A stretch of 64,000 nucleotides of DNA from assembly GCF_042652085.1 (NCBI RefSeq), contig NZ_JBHSJF010000005.1, positions 1 through 64,000 of the forward strand, written 5' to 3'. Shown in pieces: positions 41,016-49,291 of the stretch (positions are counted from its first letter, which is position 1; the number at the start of each line of letters is the position of its first letter). The notes under the pieces are model-generated. The model saw only the letters and a program-made list of their open reading frames with translations, ran no database searches and was not told the origin of the DNA. Made by a program: the position numbers and the translations under genes. The stretch is from Flaviflagellibacter deserti. Lineage in GTDB: Bacteria > Pseudomonadota > Alphaproteobacteria > Rhizobiales > Methylopilaceae.

Positions 41016-43316
41016 TCACGTGCTCAGTTGGTCCCTAATCGGCAATTGGCGAATGCGCTTGCCCGTTGCGGCGAACACCGCGTTGGCAATGGCCGGCGCT
41101 ACCGGCGGTAGCCCGGGCTCGCCGACGCCGCCAAGAGGCCTGGTGTAGTCCGTCGAGGGCAATAGATGCACATGGATCTCGCGCGGCGCCGAATCCATCC
41201 GGGTGAGCTCATAGGTGTCGAAGTTGTTCTGCTCCGCCCGCCCGTTTTTGAACGAGATCTCTGCTGAAGTAGCGAGCCCGGCTCCCATGATAACCGCCCC
41301 CTCCATCTGGGAGCGAACCCTGTCTGGATTGACCATGGGCCCGCAGTCGATTGCGATGTCGACACGTGGGATCGCAAGCCTGCCTCCGTCGCCAACCGCC
41401 ACCTCCGCCGCCACCGCAATGTAGCTAACGAAGCTGTAATGGCCGGCGATGCCAAGTCCGCTTCCCTTCGGCAAGGTCCGGTTCCAACCGATGCCCTCGG
41501 CTGCGGTCTCGACCACGCGCCGAAGACGGCCGGTGTCGATCGGGTAGAGGGCAGGATCTTCGCCGTGATTCCAGACGTCTCCGATCGTGGTCGGATCGAT
41601 GATCCGAGCTGGGCCGATGAGTTCAAGGAGATAGTCCTTCGGGTCGCGGCCCGCGGCATGGGCAAGTTCGGCCACGAACGACTGGATCGCGAACGCATGC
41701 GGGATATTGGACACCGCTCGATACCAGCCGATGCGAACATGCGCTGTGGCTTCCGGATTCTCGGCCCTGATGTTCGGAATGGCAAAGGGCGTGTTGACGA
41801 ACCCCATGCCGAGTTCAAAGGGCAGCTCGTGCTTGGGGTCTGGCGCAAATATCGATCCGATCGTCGGAGCTGCACTGCGATGCAGCCACGCCACCGGTTT
41901 ACCGGAGGCGTCGAGCCCCGCCTCAAGGCGCTCGACCGAGACGGTGTGATAATATCCGTGATGCAGGTCGTCCTCACGGGTCCAGGTGACCCTGACCGGT
42001 GCTCCGTCCATGGCCTGCGAGCAGAGGCCTGCCTCGACGACGAAGTCCGGCTTGGATTTCCGCCCAAACCCGCCGCCAAGCAGAGTGACGTTGACCTTCA
42101 CCTTCTCGACCGGCAGGCCTAGGCGCTTGGCAAGGCGTGCACGGGTGACCTGAGGCGCCTGCGTGCAGGCCCATGCTTCGGCCGCCCCGTTGACGATGCG
42201 AACGAGCGCCGCGGGCGGCTCGAGCGGCGATTGAGCCAGATGCGGGATGTAGTATTCGGCCGAGATGCGCTTCGTGGCGCCGGCCATCGCGCGGTCGACG
42301 TCGCCCTCATTGCGAACGACCTTGCCGGGCTTGCTCGCCGCCTCGCTGAGGCGGGCGCGATAGGTGTCAGAGGAATAGACCGCGTTCGGGCCGTCTTCCC
42401 AGGTCACCTTCAGCGCCTCGCGTCCTCTGATGGCGGCCCAGGTATTGCGGGCAATGACGGCGACGCCGCCAAGCGGTTCGAATTCGGACGGTATCGTCGG
42501 CGGTTCAATGGCGATGACCTTGACGACGCCCGGCACCTTCAGGGCGTCAGCGGCGTCGTAGGACGCCACCTTGCCGCCGTAGACCGGCGGACGGGCGACA
42601 ACCGCATAGAGCATGCCTTCGGCGCGGGCATCGATGCCATAGATTGCCTTGCCCGTGGTGAAGTCGTGGTTGTCGATGAGGCCGATCGTGTCCTTGCCGA
42701 TGTAGCGGAAGGCCGATGCCTCTTTCAGACGTACGGTATCGCGATCCGGCACCGGTAGCATCGCTGCAGCTTTGGCCAGCGCGCCATAGCCCAAGGTCCG
42801 TCCGCTCGCGACGTGCGTGAACGAGTGATTCTCGGCCCGAACCTCCGACGCTGCCACGCCCCACTGAGCGGCCGCGGCCTGCGCCAGCATCGTGCGCGCC
42901 GCCGCTCCTGCGCGGCGCATCGGCATGAACCAGTGACGTAAGCTCCGCGAGCCGTCCGTGTCCTGGTTCCCGAAGCGTTCCTCGTCGGCCCAGGCCTGGG
43001 CGACACGAACCCGCGCCCAATCGGCATCGAGTTCGTCGGCCACCACCATAGCGATGGAGGTGCGTACACCCTGTCCCATCTCGGAGCGGTGGCAGGTCAC
43101 CGTGACGGTGCCGTCCTCAGCCAGAGAGACGAAGACGGCGGGATCATCGCGCCAGCCGTTCGGCATGCCGTCCGCCCCGAACTTCTTCTCTTCGGCGGGA
43201 AGCCTGGTCGGCAGGCTCACGGCGAGAACGAATACGCTGGCGCCGAGGCCGGCAAGGACGGTGCGGCGGGAGACATTGACCACGCCGCCGGTGATGTCTG
43301 TGACATGCTCGGTCAT
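41016..43316 (-). CDS. iorB: Molybdopterin-dependent aldehyde/isoquinoline oxidoreductase, large (beta) subunit
   Basis: The start at 43316 overlaps the stop of the small-subunit gene (ATGA); the open frame upstream of it is the antisense-free shadow of iorA. The roughly 766-residue protein has a Tat-like signal (VSRRTVLAGLGASVFVLAV), then RSEMGQGVRTSIAMVVADEL, the molybdopterin-binding CTQAPQVTRARLAKRLGLP and LLGGGFGRKSKPDFVVEA, and the C-terminal GGVGEPGLPPVAPAIANAVF that positions the catalytic Glu. It belongs to the xanthine dehydrogenase superfamily, periplasmic IorB branch, with broad aldehyde or N-heterocycle substrates. Confidence 0.88.
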   Translation of the reverse strand: MTEHVTDITGGVVNVSRRTVLAGLGASVFVLAVSLPTRLPAEEKKFGADGMPNGWRDDPAVFVSLAEDGTVTVTCHRSEMGQGVRTSIAMVVADELDADWARVRVAQAWADEERFGNQDTDGSRSLRHWFMPMRRAGAAARTMLAQAAAAQWGVAASEVRAENHSFTHVASGRTLGYGALAKAAAMLPVPDRDTVRLKEASAFRYIGKDTIGLIDNHDFTTGKAIYGIDARAEGMLYAVVARPPVYGGKVASYDAADALKVPGVVKVIAIEPPTIPSEFEPLGGVAVIARNTWAAIRGREALKVTWEDGPNAVYSSDTYRARLSEAASKPGKVVRNEGDVDRAMAGATKRISAEYYIPHLAQSPLEPPAALVRIVNGAAEAWACTQAPQVTRARLAKRLGLPVEKVKVNVTLLGGGFGRKSKPDFVVEAGLCSQAMDGAPVRVTWTREDDLHHGYYHTVSVERLEAGLDASGKPVAWLHRSAAPTIGSIFAPDPKHELPFELGMGFVNTPFAIPNIRAENPEATAHVRIGWYRAVSNIPHAFAIQSFVAELAHAAGRDPKDYLLELIGPARIIDPTTIGDVWNHGEDPALYPIDTGRLRRVVETAAEGIGWNRTLPKGSGLGIAGHYSFVSYIAVAAEVAVGDGGRLAIPRVDIAIDCGPMVNPDRVRSQMEGAVIMGAGLATSAEISFKNGRAEQNNFDTYELTRMDSAPREIHVHLLPSTDYTRPLGGVGEPGLPPVAPAIANAVFAATGKRIRQLPIRDQLST

Positions 43317-43771
43317 AGCCGCACCCCCTTGGCTGCCTGCTTGATCGCGGCGCGGATGCGCGGGTACGTGCCGCAACGGCAGAGATTGCCGCTCATCGCG
43401 GTGTCGATGTCTTCGTCTGTAGGATCTGGCGTCTCCTTCAACAGCGCGGCTGCCTGCATGATCTGGCCGGACTGGCAGTACCCGCATTGCGACACGTTGA
43501 GATCGCGCCAGGCGACCTGGACCGGGTGATTGCCGTCCGTTGAGAGGGCCTCGATGGTTGTAAGAACAAGGCCATCCGCGGCCGAGACCGGCGTCTGGCA
43601 GGCGCGCACCGCCGTGCCGTCGAGATGGATGGTGCATGCACCACAGGCCGCGACGCCGCAGCCGAACTTAGTGCCGGTGAGACCAAGCTCATCGCGCAAA
43701 TACCAGAGGAGCGGCATATCAGGATCGCCGTCGTAGCGGCGCTCGGTGCCGTTCACATTGAGAGTAGTCAT
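43313..43771 (-). CDS. iorA: Isoquinoline 1-oxidoreductase-type [2Fe-2S] subunit
   Basis: The 152-residue protein carries two clusters: GTKFGCGVAACGACTIHLDG (plant-ferredoxin type, Cys-x4-Cys-x2-Cys) with VRACQTP, and the helical CGYCQSGQIM with GNLCRCGTYPRIRAAIK. It transfers electrons from the molybdenum subunit encoded immediately downstream. A typical IorAB pair also needs a cytochrome partner, which is not adjacent here. A strong AGGGAGGA precedes the start. Confidence 0.9.
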   Translation of the reverse strand: MTTLNVNGTERRYDGDPDMPLLWYLRDELGLTGTKFGCGVAACGACTIHLDGTAVRACQTPVSAADGLVLTTIEALSTDGNHPVQVAWRDLNVSQCGYCQSGQIMQAAALLKETPDPTDEDIDTAMSGNLCRCGTYPRIRAAIKQAAKGVRL

Positions 43772-44175
43772 CAGCGTATCCTCCCTGAGGCTGGAGAGGT
43801 CCGGTTACACGGCCGGTTCGACCTGGCCCGGTGCCACTAAGTCACGCTTGATGCCCATATCGTGCGGGCGCTCCGTTCGGAAAGGCAAGCTGCGCAACCG
43901 CAAGTTTTCGTGACTGCACCGCAATGAAACTCATCACCCGGTCAAGGACGTGCGGCCTTCTCAAGGAGGGGTCTAGCGACGCTACGAGAGCTTAGCGAAG
44001 CCGGCGATCGAGGCGATGCGCGATCCGACGCCGGAGGTGTTAGCGGCGATGTTTGAGGCCATGTTCGAAAGAGGCTCAGTTGTCCCAGATGGATCAGATC
44101 ACCGCCTTCTCGAAATCACTTCGGTCGCCTGTAACCCCCAGGCGCAGCGGGCCGGAGCGCCAGCCGTTCACCTTT
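43772..44175. other. Intergenic gap between iorA and the DegP-like gene
   Basis: About 400 bases between the iorA start and the end of the leftward protease gene. A short rightward frame beginning MRDPTPEVLAAMFEAMFERG near 44016 runs into the protease gene on the other strand and has no domain or ribosome binding site, so I do not call it. No terminator or promoter match was found. Confidence 0.4.
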
Positions 44176-45267
44176 TCAGCGATTGCCAATATCGACGGCG
44201 GCGACGCGGACGGTTCGTCGACCTCCACTCCCCTCTAGAGTCAGCGATAGCTCTCCACTCACCCCGACTTCCTCCAAGCGATCAGTCAGGTCCGTTAGCT
44301 GCCGCACCTGTTTCCCATCTGCTTCGACGATGACATCACCAATCGACCCCGCCTGCTCATCAATGCCTCTGATGCCAGCCCGCTCGGCGGGTGATCCCGG
44401 AACCACCGCCGCGACCACCAGTCCTACCAGCCCCAGTTGCGCTGCGACGGCGTCATCCGCCGCGACTATTCCAATACCGGGCGTTGGAACTCGGCCGTCA
44501 TTGATAAGCGACGGGACAACCCTGTTCACGGTATCGACCGGAATGGCAAACCCGATGCCGGCGTTTGTGCCGGAGGGCGAAAATATCGCTGTGTTCACTC
44601 CGATTAGCCTGCCCGCAGAATCCAGCAATGGTCCGCCTGAATTTCCAGGATTGATGGCAGCGTCGGTTTGAATCACGTTCGCCACCTCCCGCCCGCCACT
44701 GGTGGGAAGGCGCCGCTTCAAGGCACTTATGATGCCCATCGTCAGAGACTGGTCCAGGCCGAAAGGATTTCCGATAGCGTAGGAAATCTGCCCGACCTTC
44801 AAGCCTTCGATCGTTCCGACAGAGACAGCCTTGGGTAAATCCGCGGCCGCTGAAACCCGGAGAACCGCCAAGTCATAGTTCCGGGCGGTCCCGACTATCC
44901 GAGCCGGCACCGTTTTGCCGCTCGCGAAGCGCACCACCACCGATCCGGCGTTTTCCACGACATGATTGTTAGTCACGATATGGCCCGCCTGGTCCCAGAC
45001 AAAGCCTGTTCCAGAACCTACCCCCTGACTGCGGCTCGCGTCACCTAACGACATACCGCGAGGCAATGCCACGACCTGAACAACGGATGGCGCAACGGCT
45101 TCGAAGACCGCTGTGCTGGAACGCTCGAAGGCACTTAGATCCCCCCGCGCTTCTACCGGCTTTGGCTCCACAGCCGAGAACAGCATCATTGTTACTACCG
45201 GTTGCACCGCCAGCCCTAGAATCAGAGCTCCAGCGAGCAGCAGGAGGGACGTCAGAGTTCTCGGCAT
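44176..45267 (-). CDS. DegP/HtrA-like periplasmic serine protease (S1C) with PDZ domain
   Basis: I start at 45267 (MPRTLTSLLLLAG), because the EcfG-type promoter overlaps the more upstream ATG. A membrane anchor or signal (LLLLAGALILGLAVQPVVTM) is followed by EARGDLSAFERSSTAVFEAV. The trypsin-like domain carries all three catalytic residues: VTNNHVV (His), NYDLAVLRV (Asp) and NPGNSGGPLLDSAG (Ser). A single PDZ domain closes the protein (VVAAVVPGSPAERAGI, GDVIVEADGKQV). It is shorter than DegP (one PDZ, about 363 residues) and more like DegS. It would degrade or sense misfolded envelope proteins. Confidence 0.88.
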   Translation of the reverse strand: MPRTLTSLLLLAGALILGLAVQPVVTMMLFSAVEPKPVEARGDLSAFERSSTAVFEAVAPSVVQVVALPRGMSLGDASRSQGVGSGTGFVWDQAGHIVTNNHVVENAGSVVVRFASGKTVPARIVGTARNYDLAVLRVSAAADLPKAVSVGTIEGLKVGQISYAIGNPFGLDQSLTMGIISALKRRLPTSGGREVANVIQTDAAINPGNSGGPLLDSAGRLIGVNTAIFSPSGTNAGIGFAIPVDTVNRVVPSLINDGRVPTPGIGIVAADDAVAAQLGLVGLVVAAVVPGSPAERAGIRGIDEQAGSIGDVIVEADGKQVRQLTDLTDRLEEVGVSGELSLTLEGSGGRRTVRVAAVDIGNR

Positions 45268-45295
45268 GCGGAAGCGCTCACATAGGTGCGCGATC

Positions 45296-45321
45296 AACGG
45301 GAGAATGCCAGTGAGCGTTCC
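45296..45321 (-). promoter_or_regulatory. EcfG-type promoter of the DegP-like gene
   Basis: On the minus strand, GGAAC (45321-45317), a 17-bp spacer and CGTT (45299-45296) exactly match the alphaproteobacterial general stress response consensus. The -10 element ends 28 nt before the protease start codon. Confidence 0.75.
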
Positions 45322-45664
45322 GGCCTGCGGCAGTTGAACTTGCTGTCAGTGAGGCAGCAGGGCAGGACGCCGATGAGGAGGACTTTATTTGCGCTTGATC
45401 TTGACTCTAGTGGACGTTCCTCCCCGCCCTTCCCACTGATGTCTTCCCTCCGCCCCGAACCATCCACTGAAATATATCGGGAACATTTTCGTGTCCGCAT
45501 CCTTGAATCGAACATAGTTCCCGTATACGAACAACATCGAACTTGTAGACGAATGTTGTTTTGCGCCACGGCGCCCACGCGATCTTCCTTCTCAATTTCA
45601 AAAAACCCGAGCCACAGCACACTGCTGGGGATCGAAACACTATGTCGATTGAAAGGAAATCGTC

Positions 45665-45874
45665 ATGAACATCGGAACAGTTAAGTTCTTTGACGCCCAC
45701 AAGGGCTTCGGTTTCATCCAGCTTGACCAGGGCGGCCCGGACGTATTCGTCCATGCGTCGGCTGTCGAACGCGCTGGAATGCGCGGGATTGCCGAAGGCC
45801 AGAAGCTCAGCTTCGACATCGTCAGAAACGATCGTAACGGCAAGTCCGCGGCTGAAAACCTGCAGGCGGCCTAA
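45665..45874 (+). CDS. Cold-shock-domain protein
   Basis: The 69-residue CspA-type OB fold has both RNA-binding motifs: KGFGFIQLD (RNP1) and VFVHASAVE (RNP2). It is an RNA chaperone. A long untranslated leader precedes it, containing the inverted repeat AACAACAT (45530-45537) and ATGTTGTT (45553-45560), in keeping with leader-mediated temperature control of csp genes. AAAGGAAA lies 10 nt upstream of the ATG. A U-rich terminator follows at 45938. Confidence 0.93.
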   Translation: MNIGTVKFFDAHKGFGFIQLDQGGPDVFVHASAVERAGMRGIAEGQKLSFDIVRNDRNGKSAAENLQAA

Positions 45875-45937
45875 ATTTAGTCTCTCTACCGCTGACCACG
45901 GATGTACTGGCAGCGGATTTGACGAGGTATACAAGAA

Positions 45938-45962
45938 GGTCGGGCTCGCCCGGCCTTTTTTG
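45938..45962 (+). terminator. Intrinsic terminator after the cold-shock gene
   Basis: GGTCGGG (45938-45944) pairs with CCCGGCC (45949-45955) through a CTCG loop, followed by TTTTTT and GTTT. This is a standard stem and U-tract, ending the cold-shock transcript. Confidence 0.8.
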
Positions 45963-46221
45963 TTTCTCCGTGTTCAGGAACAATTGACTTCCAGACGCGC
46001 GAGGAACCTGGCCTCTCGCGCTCGAGCACGTCGGTCTTCACGATTTTCGCCGGTCAGGTCATAGGCGGCGACAGGTTCGATGCTTTGCCGGTGGCGCGGA
46101 ACAGTCCGCGAGCGGACGCGCTCATGCCCACACGTCCGTCTCTTCCGCGGCCGAATGGATGCTGAGCACTCGCCCCAAAAGCGGTCCCGATCGCGCGATT
46201 ACGTACCTAGGATTTTTGTCA

Positions 46222-46247
46222 GGAACGACGCCGCACTCGCTTCTGTT
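46222..46247 (+). promoter_or_regulatory. Probable EcfG-type promoter (one mismatch)
   Basis: GGAAC (46222-46226), 17 bp, then TGTT (46244-46247) instead of CGTT. It lies 27 nt upstream of the 66-residue gene at 46275, the same distance as the exact matches in the island. Confidence 0.5.
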
Positions 46248-46274
46248 GAACTCACCTACAAGGGAGGATTTGCG

Positions 46275-46475
46275 ATGCGGCTGCGTTTCGAGGTGAGGCA
46301 GGAAACGGATGGAAAATGGGAGGTGATCAACATCTTCACTGGCCAGGTCGTGGTCGTGGAGGAACACCCGCTCTTCGGACTCAAAGAGAGCGATGCTCGT
46401 GACATGGCCAATCTGCTTAACAGCCGACGGTTCGGTGCCCGGGAGCCTCTCCCGCGAAACTATCGGGGCCTCTAG
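46275..46475 (+). CDS. Hypothetical 66-residue protein
   Basis: The ATG at 46275 follows AGGGAGGA. The protein MRLRFEVRQETDGKWEVINI then FTGQVVVVEEHPLFGLKESD looks like a small beta-sheet domain with a helical DARDMANLLNSRR end and a basic tail. Similar short DUF-like proteins occur in rhizobial stress loci, but I cannot name the family. It is followed after 6 nt by a 78-residue gene in the same direction, so the two likely share a transcript. Confidence 0.65.
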   Translation: MRLRFEVRQETDGKWEVINIFTGQVVVVEEHPLFGLKESDARDMANLLNSRRFGAREPLPRNYRGL

Positions 46476-46481
46476 ACAACG

Positions 46482-46718
46482 ATGACGAACATTGTCCTGA
46501 AGCCGTCGCTCGTCGTTCGGGACGGCAAGATGCGGCGAGAACTGCTGACCTTTAGCGACATCCTCGATTACGTGGCTCCGACTGGCGCCGCTCCTGCCAT
46601 GGGGATCGGCAAGATCGTGCTGGGAGCGAAGAGCGCCGACGACCAGAACGCCGCCGCCGTGAAGTTTCGCGAGTGGGCCGCCAAGTCGGGCCTGCTGATC
46701 TACGAGCACGAACACTGA
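46482..46718 (+). CDS. Hypothetical 78-residue protein
   Basis: The frame MTNIVLKPSLVVRDGKMRRE continues LLTFSDILDYVAPTGAAPAM and ends KFREWAAKSGLLIYEHEH. It lies 6 nt after the preceding gene and is probably cotranscribed under the same stress-type promoter. Composition is that of a globular cytoplasmic protein; no domain or catalytic motif is recognised. Confidence 0.6.
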   Translation: MTNIVLKPSLVVRDGKMRRELLTFSDILDYVAPTGAAPAMGIGKIVLGAKSADDQNAAAVKFREWAAKSGLLIYEHEH

Positions 46719-46895
46719 GGTCATCGCCCTACCGCTTCTCTACGCGGATTTTCCGGGCTAGCTGTGCGTTTCGCGCGGCGACCATCGCGACATGAAGACG
46801 AGCGGCAGCGGCGTGTCTAGGCAGCGCCGCAGCCGCCAGCTCGACCGCATCCTCCAGCACTTCGCCGTAAACTCATATCTCCGCGCATGGCCCAG

Positions 46896-46920
46896 CCCGC
46901 CCTCGCCCGGCGGGATTTTT
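46896..46920 (+). terminator. Terminator-like hairpin
   Basis: CCCGCC (46896-46901) and GGCGGG (46909-46914) form a stem, followed by ATTTTTGTTTG. It lies about 180 nt after the 78-residue gene. Nearly the same module (stem CCGCC/GGCGG then T-run and GTTTG) recurs near 47495-47515 and 47593-47623. Confidence 0.65.
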
Positions 46921-47029
46921 GTTTGTTCGCTACCGAACAGCAACGCCGAGCCCCCTTGTAAGTTGATCCCACAAACGGGCTGCTCCACCTGTCCCGTCGC
47001 CTCTCGCGCCTAACGAGCGGAGATCGGTT

Positions 47030-47158
47030 ATGAACCGAACTACAATCATCGGAATTGCTGTTGCGATCGTCGTGCTGATCGGCGCGCTATTCGTCTACAT
47101 CACGCATGACGATGAAATTCAGGGGAAAATGGCGGGGCCCACCAGCGAACAGAAGTGA
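47030..47158 (+). CDS. Small single-span membrane protein (copy 2)
   Basis: The 42-residue protein MNRTTIIGIAVAIVVLIGAL then FVYITHDDEIQGKMAG is a paralogue of the island protein at 39548-39679. Both share the MNR-T-I start, a single hydrophobic helix, a YxxxDD-x-x-x-G segment and a TS-rich tail. GAGCGGAG lies 8 nt upstream of the ATG. Its 3' end overlaps the opposing small gene at 47119 by 40 nt. Function unknown. Confidence 0.6.
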   Translation: MNRTTIIGIAVAIVVLIGALFVYITHDDEIQGKMAGPTSEQK

Positions 47159-47280
47159 TCGACTTTTTTGTTATCGGTCTGCTCGACCTTGTCGTGGATG
47201 CTCGCGCCTTTGACATCGGCGTCCTTCGGCCCGGCCTTTCCGCGCTGCTCCGGCGGAATCGGTGGGGGTCTGTTGGTCAT
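47119..47280 (-). CDS. Small Pro/Lys/Asp-rich protein
   Basis: A 53-codon frame starts at 47280 directly after a strong GGAGGGA and encodes MTNRPPPIPPEQRGKAGPKD, then ADVKGASIHDKVEQTDNKKV. The N-terminal TNRPPPIPPE resembles small rhizobial proteins of unknown function. The last residues (FCSLVGPAIFP) run antisense into the membrane micro-protein gene, so the original C terminus may be altered. A one-mismatch EcfG-type promoter lies 27 nt upstream. Confidence 0.55.
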   Translation of the reverse strand: MTNRPPPIPPEQRGKAGPKDADVKGASIHDKVEQTDNKKVDHFCSLVGPAIFP

Positions 47281-47307
47281 CGTTCCCTCCAATGGTGACA
47301 GCGGATG

Positions 47308-47332
47308 AACTAGTCACCGAAGGTCCAGTTCC
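47308..47332 (-). promoter_or_regulatory. Probable EcfG-type promoter (one mismatch)
   Basis: On the minus strand GGAAC (47332-47328), 16 bp, AGTT (47311-47308). It lies 27 nt upstream of the small Pro-rich gene start at 47280. Confidence 0.45.
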
Positions 47333-47733
47333 CGCCCGAAACCGGACCAACCACGATCATCTTTGAAGCTTCTCTCTCATGCGGATGTTTAGCTAGGCTT
47401 GGGCTCTGTCCGCTATCGAACAGCAACCGAAGCGCACGTCTTCTGGTTTATCTCGCACAGCCAGGGCCATACTGATTGTTCCTCGCGGCCACCTCCCTCG
47501 GCGGGGTTTCTGTTTGAACCCAAACGTCCGTCGTCGCGTTTCGGCATAGGCGGGTGTAGATTCCCCTGCCCGTCATTCGGGAAAGACAACTTGCCCCGCC
47601 CTCACCGGCGGGGCTTTTGTTTGAAGCGGCGTCTCGGCAGTGACAACGCCAAATCGCAATCGGGATCCGGCGCGGGAGAGTGCATTCGAGCGAGTACGCA
47701 ACCGCACTCCCGACCCCACTGCGGTAACTCCTA
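47333..47733. other. Gene-free stretch with repeated hairpins
   Basis: No supportable gene is found here. The stretch holds CGCTATCGAACAGCAAC at 47411-47427, nearly identical to CGCTACCGAACAGCAAC at 46928-46944, and two terminator-like hairpins. It looks like remnants of duplicated gene ends. Confidence 0.45.
47593..47618 (+). terminator. Terminator-like hairpin
   Basis: GCCCCGCC (47593-47600) pairs perfectly with GGCGGGGC (47607-47614), followed by TTTTGTTTG. No gene ends just upstream, so it is probably a relic of a lost or moved gene. Confidence 0.6.
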
Positions 47734-47759
47734 GGAACACAGGATAATAATCCGGCGTT
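47734..47759 (+). promoter_or_regulatory. EcfG-type promoter of the YrzE-like gene
   Basis: GGAAC (47734-47738), 17 bp, CGTT (47756-47759): an exact match to the general stress response consensus, 29 nt upstream of the start codon at 47789. Confidence 0.75.
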
Positions 47760-47788
47760 GGTTTGAGACTACACCCAGGAGTTAAGTC

Positions 47789-48535
47789 ATGGCGCATATC
47801 GACACCCCCCGGGGCATGGGAGCTATGGACGCGCCACATCGCTCGCCGGTCAGCCCGGCAGAAGACATCCGAACCGTCGCGATCAACCAAATCTCATGGA
47901 GCGCGGTTTTCGCGGGCGTGGTGACCGCACTGGCCCTGCATGTGATCCTGAACCTACTCGGCCTTGGAATTGGTGCCGCGACGATCGAGCCCACGACTGG
48001 AGAAACGCCGGACGCTCAGACGTTTTCGATCGGCGCCGGGATTTGGTGGACCGTATCCGGCATTCTCGCGTCGCTCGCCGGCGGCTATGTCGCCGGCCGC
48101 ACAAGTGGCAAGCCGAAGGGAAGCACCGCCGGATTCCATGGCTTTGCCTCCTGGGCAACAACCACCTTGGTCATCTTCTACATGATCACGACCTCGGCTG
48201 GCGCATTGGTTGGCGGGCTCTACAGCACAGTGTCCGGCGTCGTGGAGCAGCACGCAGGCCAAGCCGCCCAAACGGCGGCGAACACTCCCGATCCTGTCGG
48301 TCGACTAAGGGGACAAGTTCAGCAGATGACCGGCCAAGACCCGAACAATCCGTCACCGGAAGCAAAGCAGCGCGCGGCTGAGGCGGCTGATGCGACCGCG
48401 ACGGCGGTATCCACCGGCGGGATTTTTGCTGCCGTAGCGTTGCTGCTTGGCGCGGCAGCGGGGTTCATGGGAGGCCGTATGGGCGCAGTTGACCCCACCA
48501 TTACGACCGCTCGCCTCGCTGGAACCGGGAGGTGA
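47789..48535 (+). CDS. YrzE/PhnA-like multi-span membrane protein
   Basis: The 248-residue protein has a hydrophilic N terminus (about 1-33) and then membrane spans: WSAVFAGVVTALALHVILNL, IWWTVSGILASLAGGYVAGR, WATTTLVIFYMITTSAGALV and a C-terminal GGIFAAVALLLGAAAGFMGG. A Gln/Ala/Asp-rich loop (about 150-205) lies between the last two. The ISWSAVFAG start and the GGYVAGR motif are typical of proteins annotated YrzE or PhnA-like in Rhizobiales, where they are often stress-induced. Molecular function is unknown. Confidence 0.75.
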   Translation: MAHIDTPRGMGAMDAPHRSPVSPAEDIRTVAINQISWSAVFAGVVTALALHVILNLLGLGIGAATIEPTTGETPDAQTFSIGAGIWWTVSGILASLAGGYVAGRTSGKPKGSTAGFHGFASWATTTLVIFYMITTSAGALVGGLYSTVSGVVEQHAGQAAQTAANTPDPVGRLRGQVQQMTGQDPNNPSPEAKQRAAEAADATATAVSTGGIFAAVALLLGAAAGFMGGRMGAVDPTITTARLAGTGR

Positions 48536-48554
48536 GCTCGGCTAGGCCCGGTGA

Positions 48555-49055
48555 TCAGAGTGTCTCACCCGGCGATTGGCGCTTGCCGGCCCGCAGCAGC
48601 ATCCCGCCGACGAGCAGCATCGCCGCGCCCCAGATCAGGAAGCCGATATCCCAGAAGATCCACTGCTCACGTGGCACGGTTTCGTTGACGTGGTGCAGAT
48701 CAAGCAGATGATGATCGATAATCCCCTCGACCAAGTTGAAAAGCCCGAAGCCGATTAACATGCTCCCGACGAGCATCTTGCCTGACCACCACAGATGACC
48801 GCGATGCGCAGCTCGCCAGAGCAGGGCGAGACCCAGCACGACGAACACGTAAGTCGAGGCATGAAATAGCCCGTCCAGGAGTGTGTTGAACTTCAGATTC
48901 GACACCGTATCGGCGGGATAGCCGGCACTCGTCACCATATGATGCCACTGCAGGATCTGGTGCAGCACGATTCCGTCAAAGAACCCGCCCAGACCCAGTC
49001 CAAACAGAATGCCTGCTGAGATAGGAAAACGGCGTTCTTTGCGGTTGTCGGCCAT
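48555..49055 (-). CDS. DUF2243 membrane protein
   Basis: The start at 49055 (MADNRKERRFPISAGILFGL) follows GAGG. The 166-residue protein has four membrane spans and the DUF2243 motifs GLGGFFDGIVLHQILQWHH, LLDGLFHASTYVFVVLGLAL, GFGLFNLVEGIIDHHLL and LHHVNE. The repeated histidines facing the membrane could bind haem or metal. Upstream on the minus strand, TGAAC-N16-TGTT (49112-49088) is a two-mismatch EcfG-like promoter at the usual distance. The function is not established. Confidence 0.82.
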   Translation of the reverse strand: MADNRKERRFPISAGILFGLGLGGFFDGIVLHQILQWHHMVTSAGYPADTVSNLKFNTLLDGLFHASTYVFVVLGLALLWRAAHRGHLWWSGKMLVGSMLIGFGLFNLVEGIIDHHLLDLHHVNETVPREQWIFWDIGFLIWGAAMLLVGGMLLRAGKRQSPGETL

Positions 49056-49291
49056 GATAACTACCTCGCCGCTTTCCTTCCCCATCCAACACGCCGAGAG
49101 CGGGTTCGTTCAGACCGTCACCCGGAGGATTTGGTTGTTCGGACAACTGCCGATCAACGTTGAAATCGGGGAGTTCTCCCGCCAGCTTCTTGATCTCTAG
49201 AGTCGACCAGAACCGCAGAACCGAATTTACCCAATCACGCGAACTTAAGCGCGCCTGGGGTGTTTTGGCCGATCACCCGAGAAATGCACTC

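Noticed and set aside
43317..43637. N-terminal extension of iorB
   Set aside because: The extension is an out-of-frame reading of iorA; the ATGA overlap and the Tat-like signal fix the start at 43316.
44016..44333. Rightward frame MRDPTPEVLAAMFEA...
   Set aside because: No ribosome binding site or domain, and it runs through the 3' end of the protease gene on the opposite strand.
45407..45664. Possible CRISPR or riboswitch in the cold-shock leader
   Set aside because: Only one inverted repeat is present; there is no repeat-spacer pattern and no known riboswitch core.
46737..46870. Leftward Ala-rich frame (VELAAAALPRHAAAARLHVAM)
   Set aside because: A 43-codon frame from a GTG with no ribosome binding site; plausible helix but too little to support a gene.
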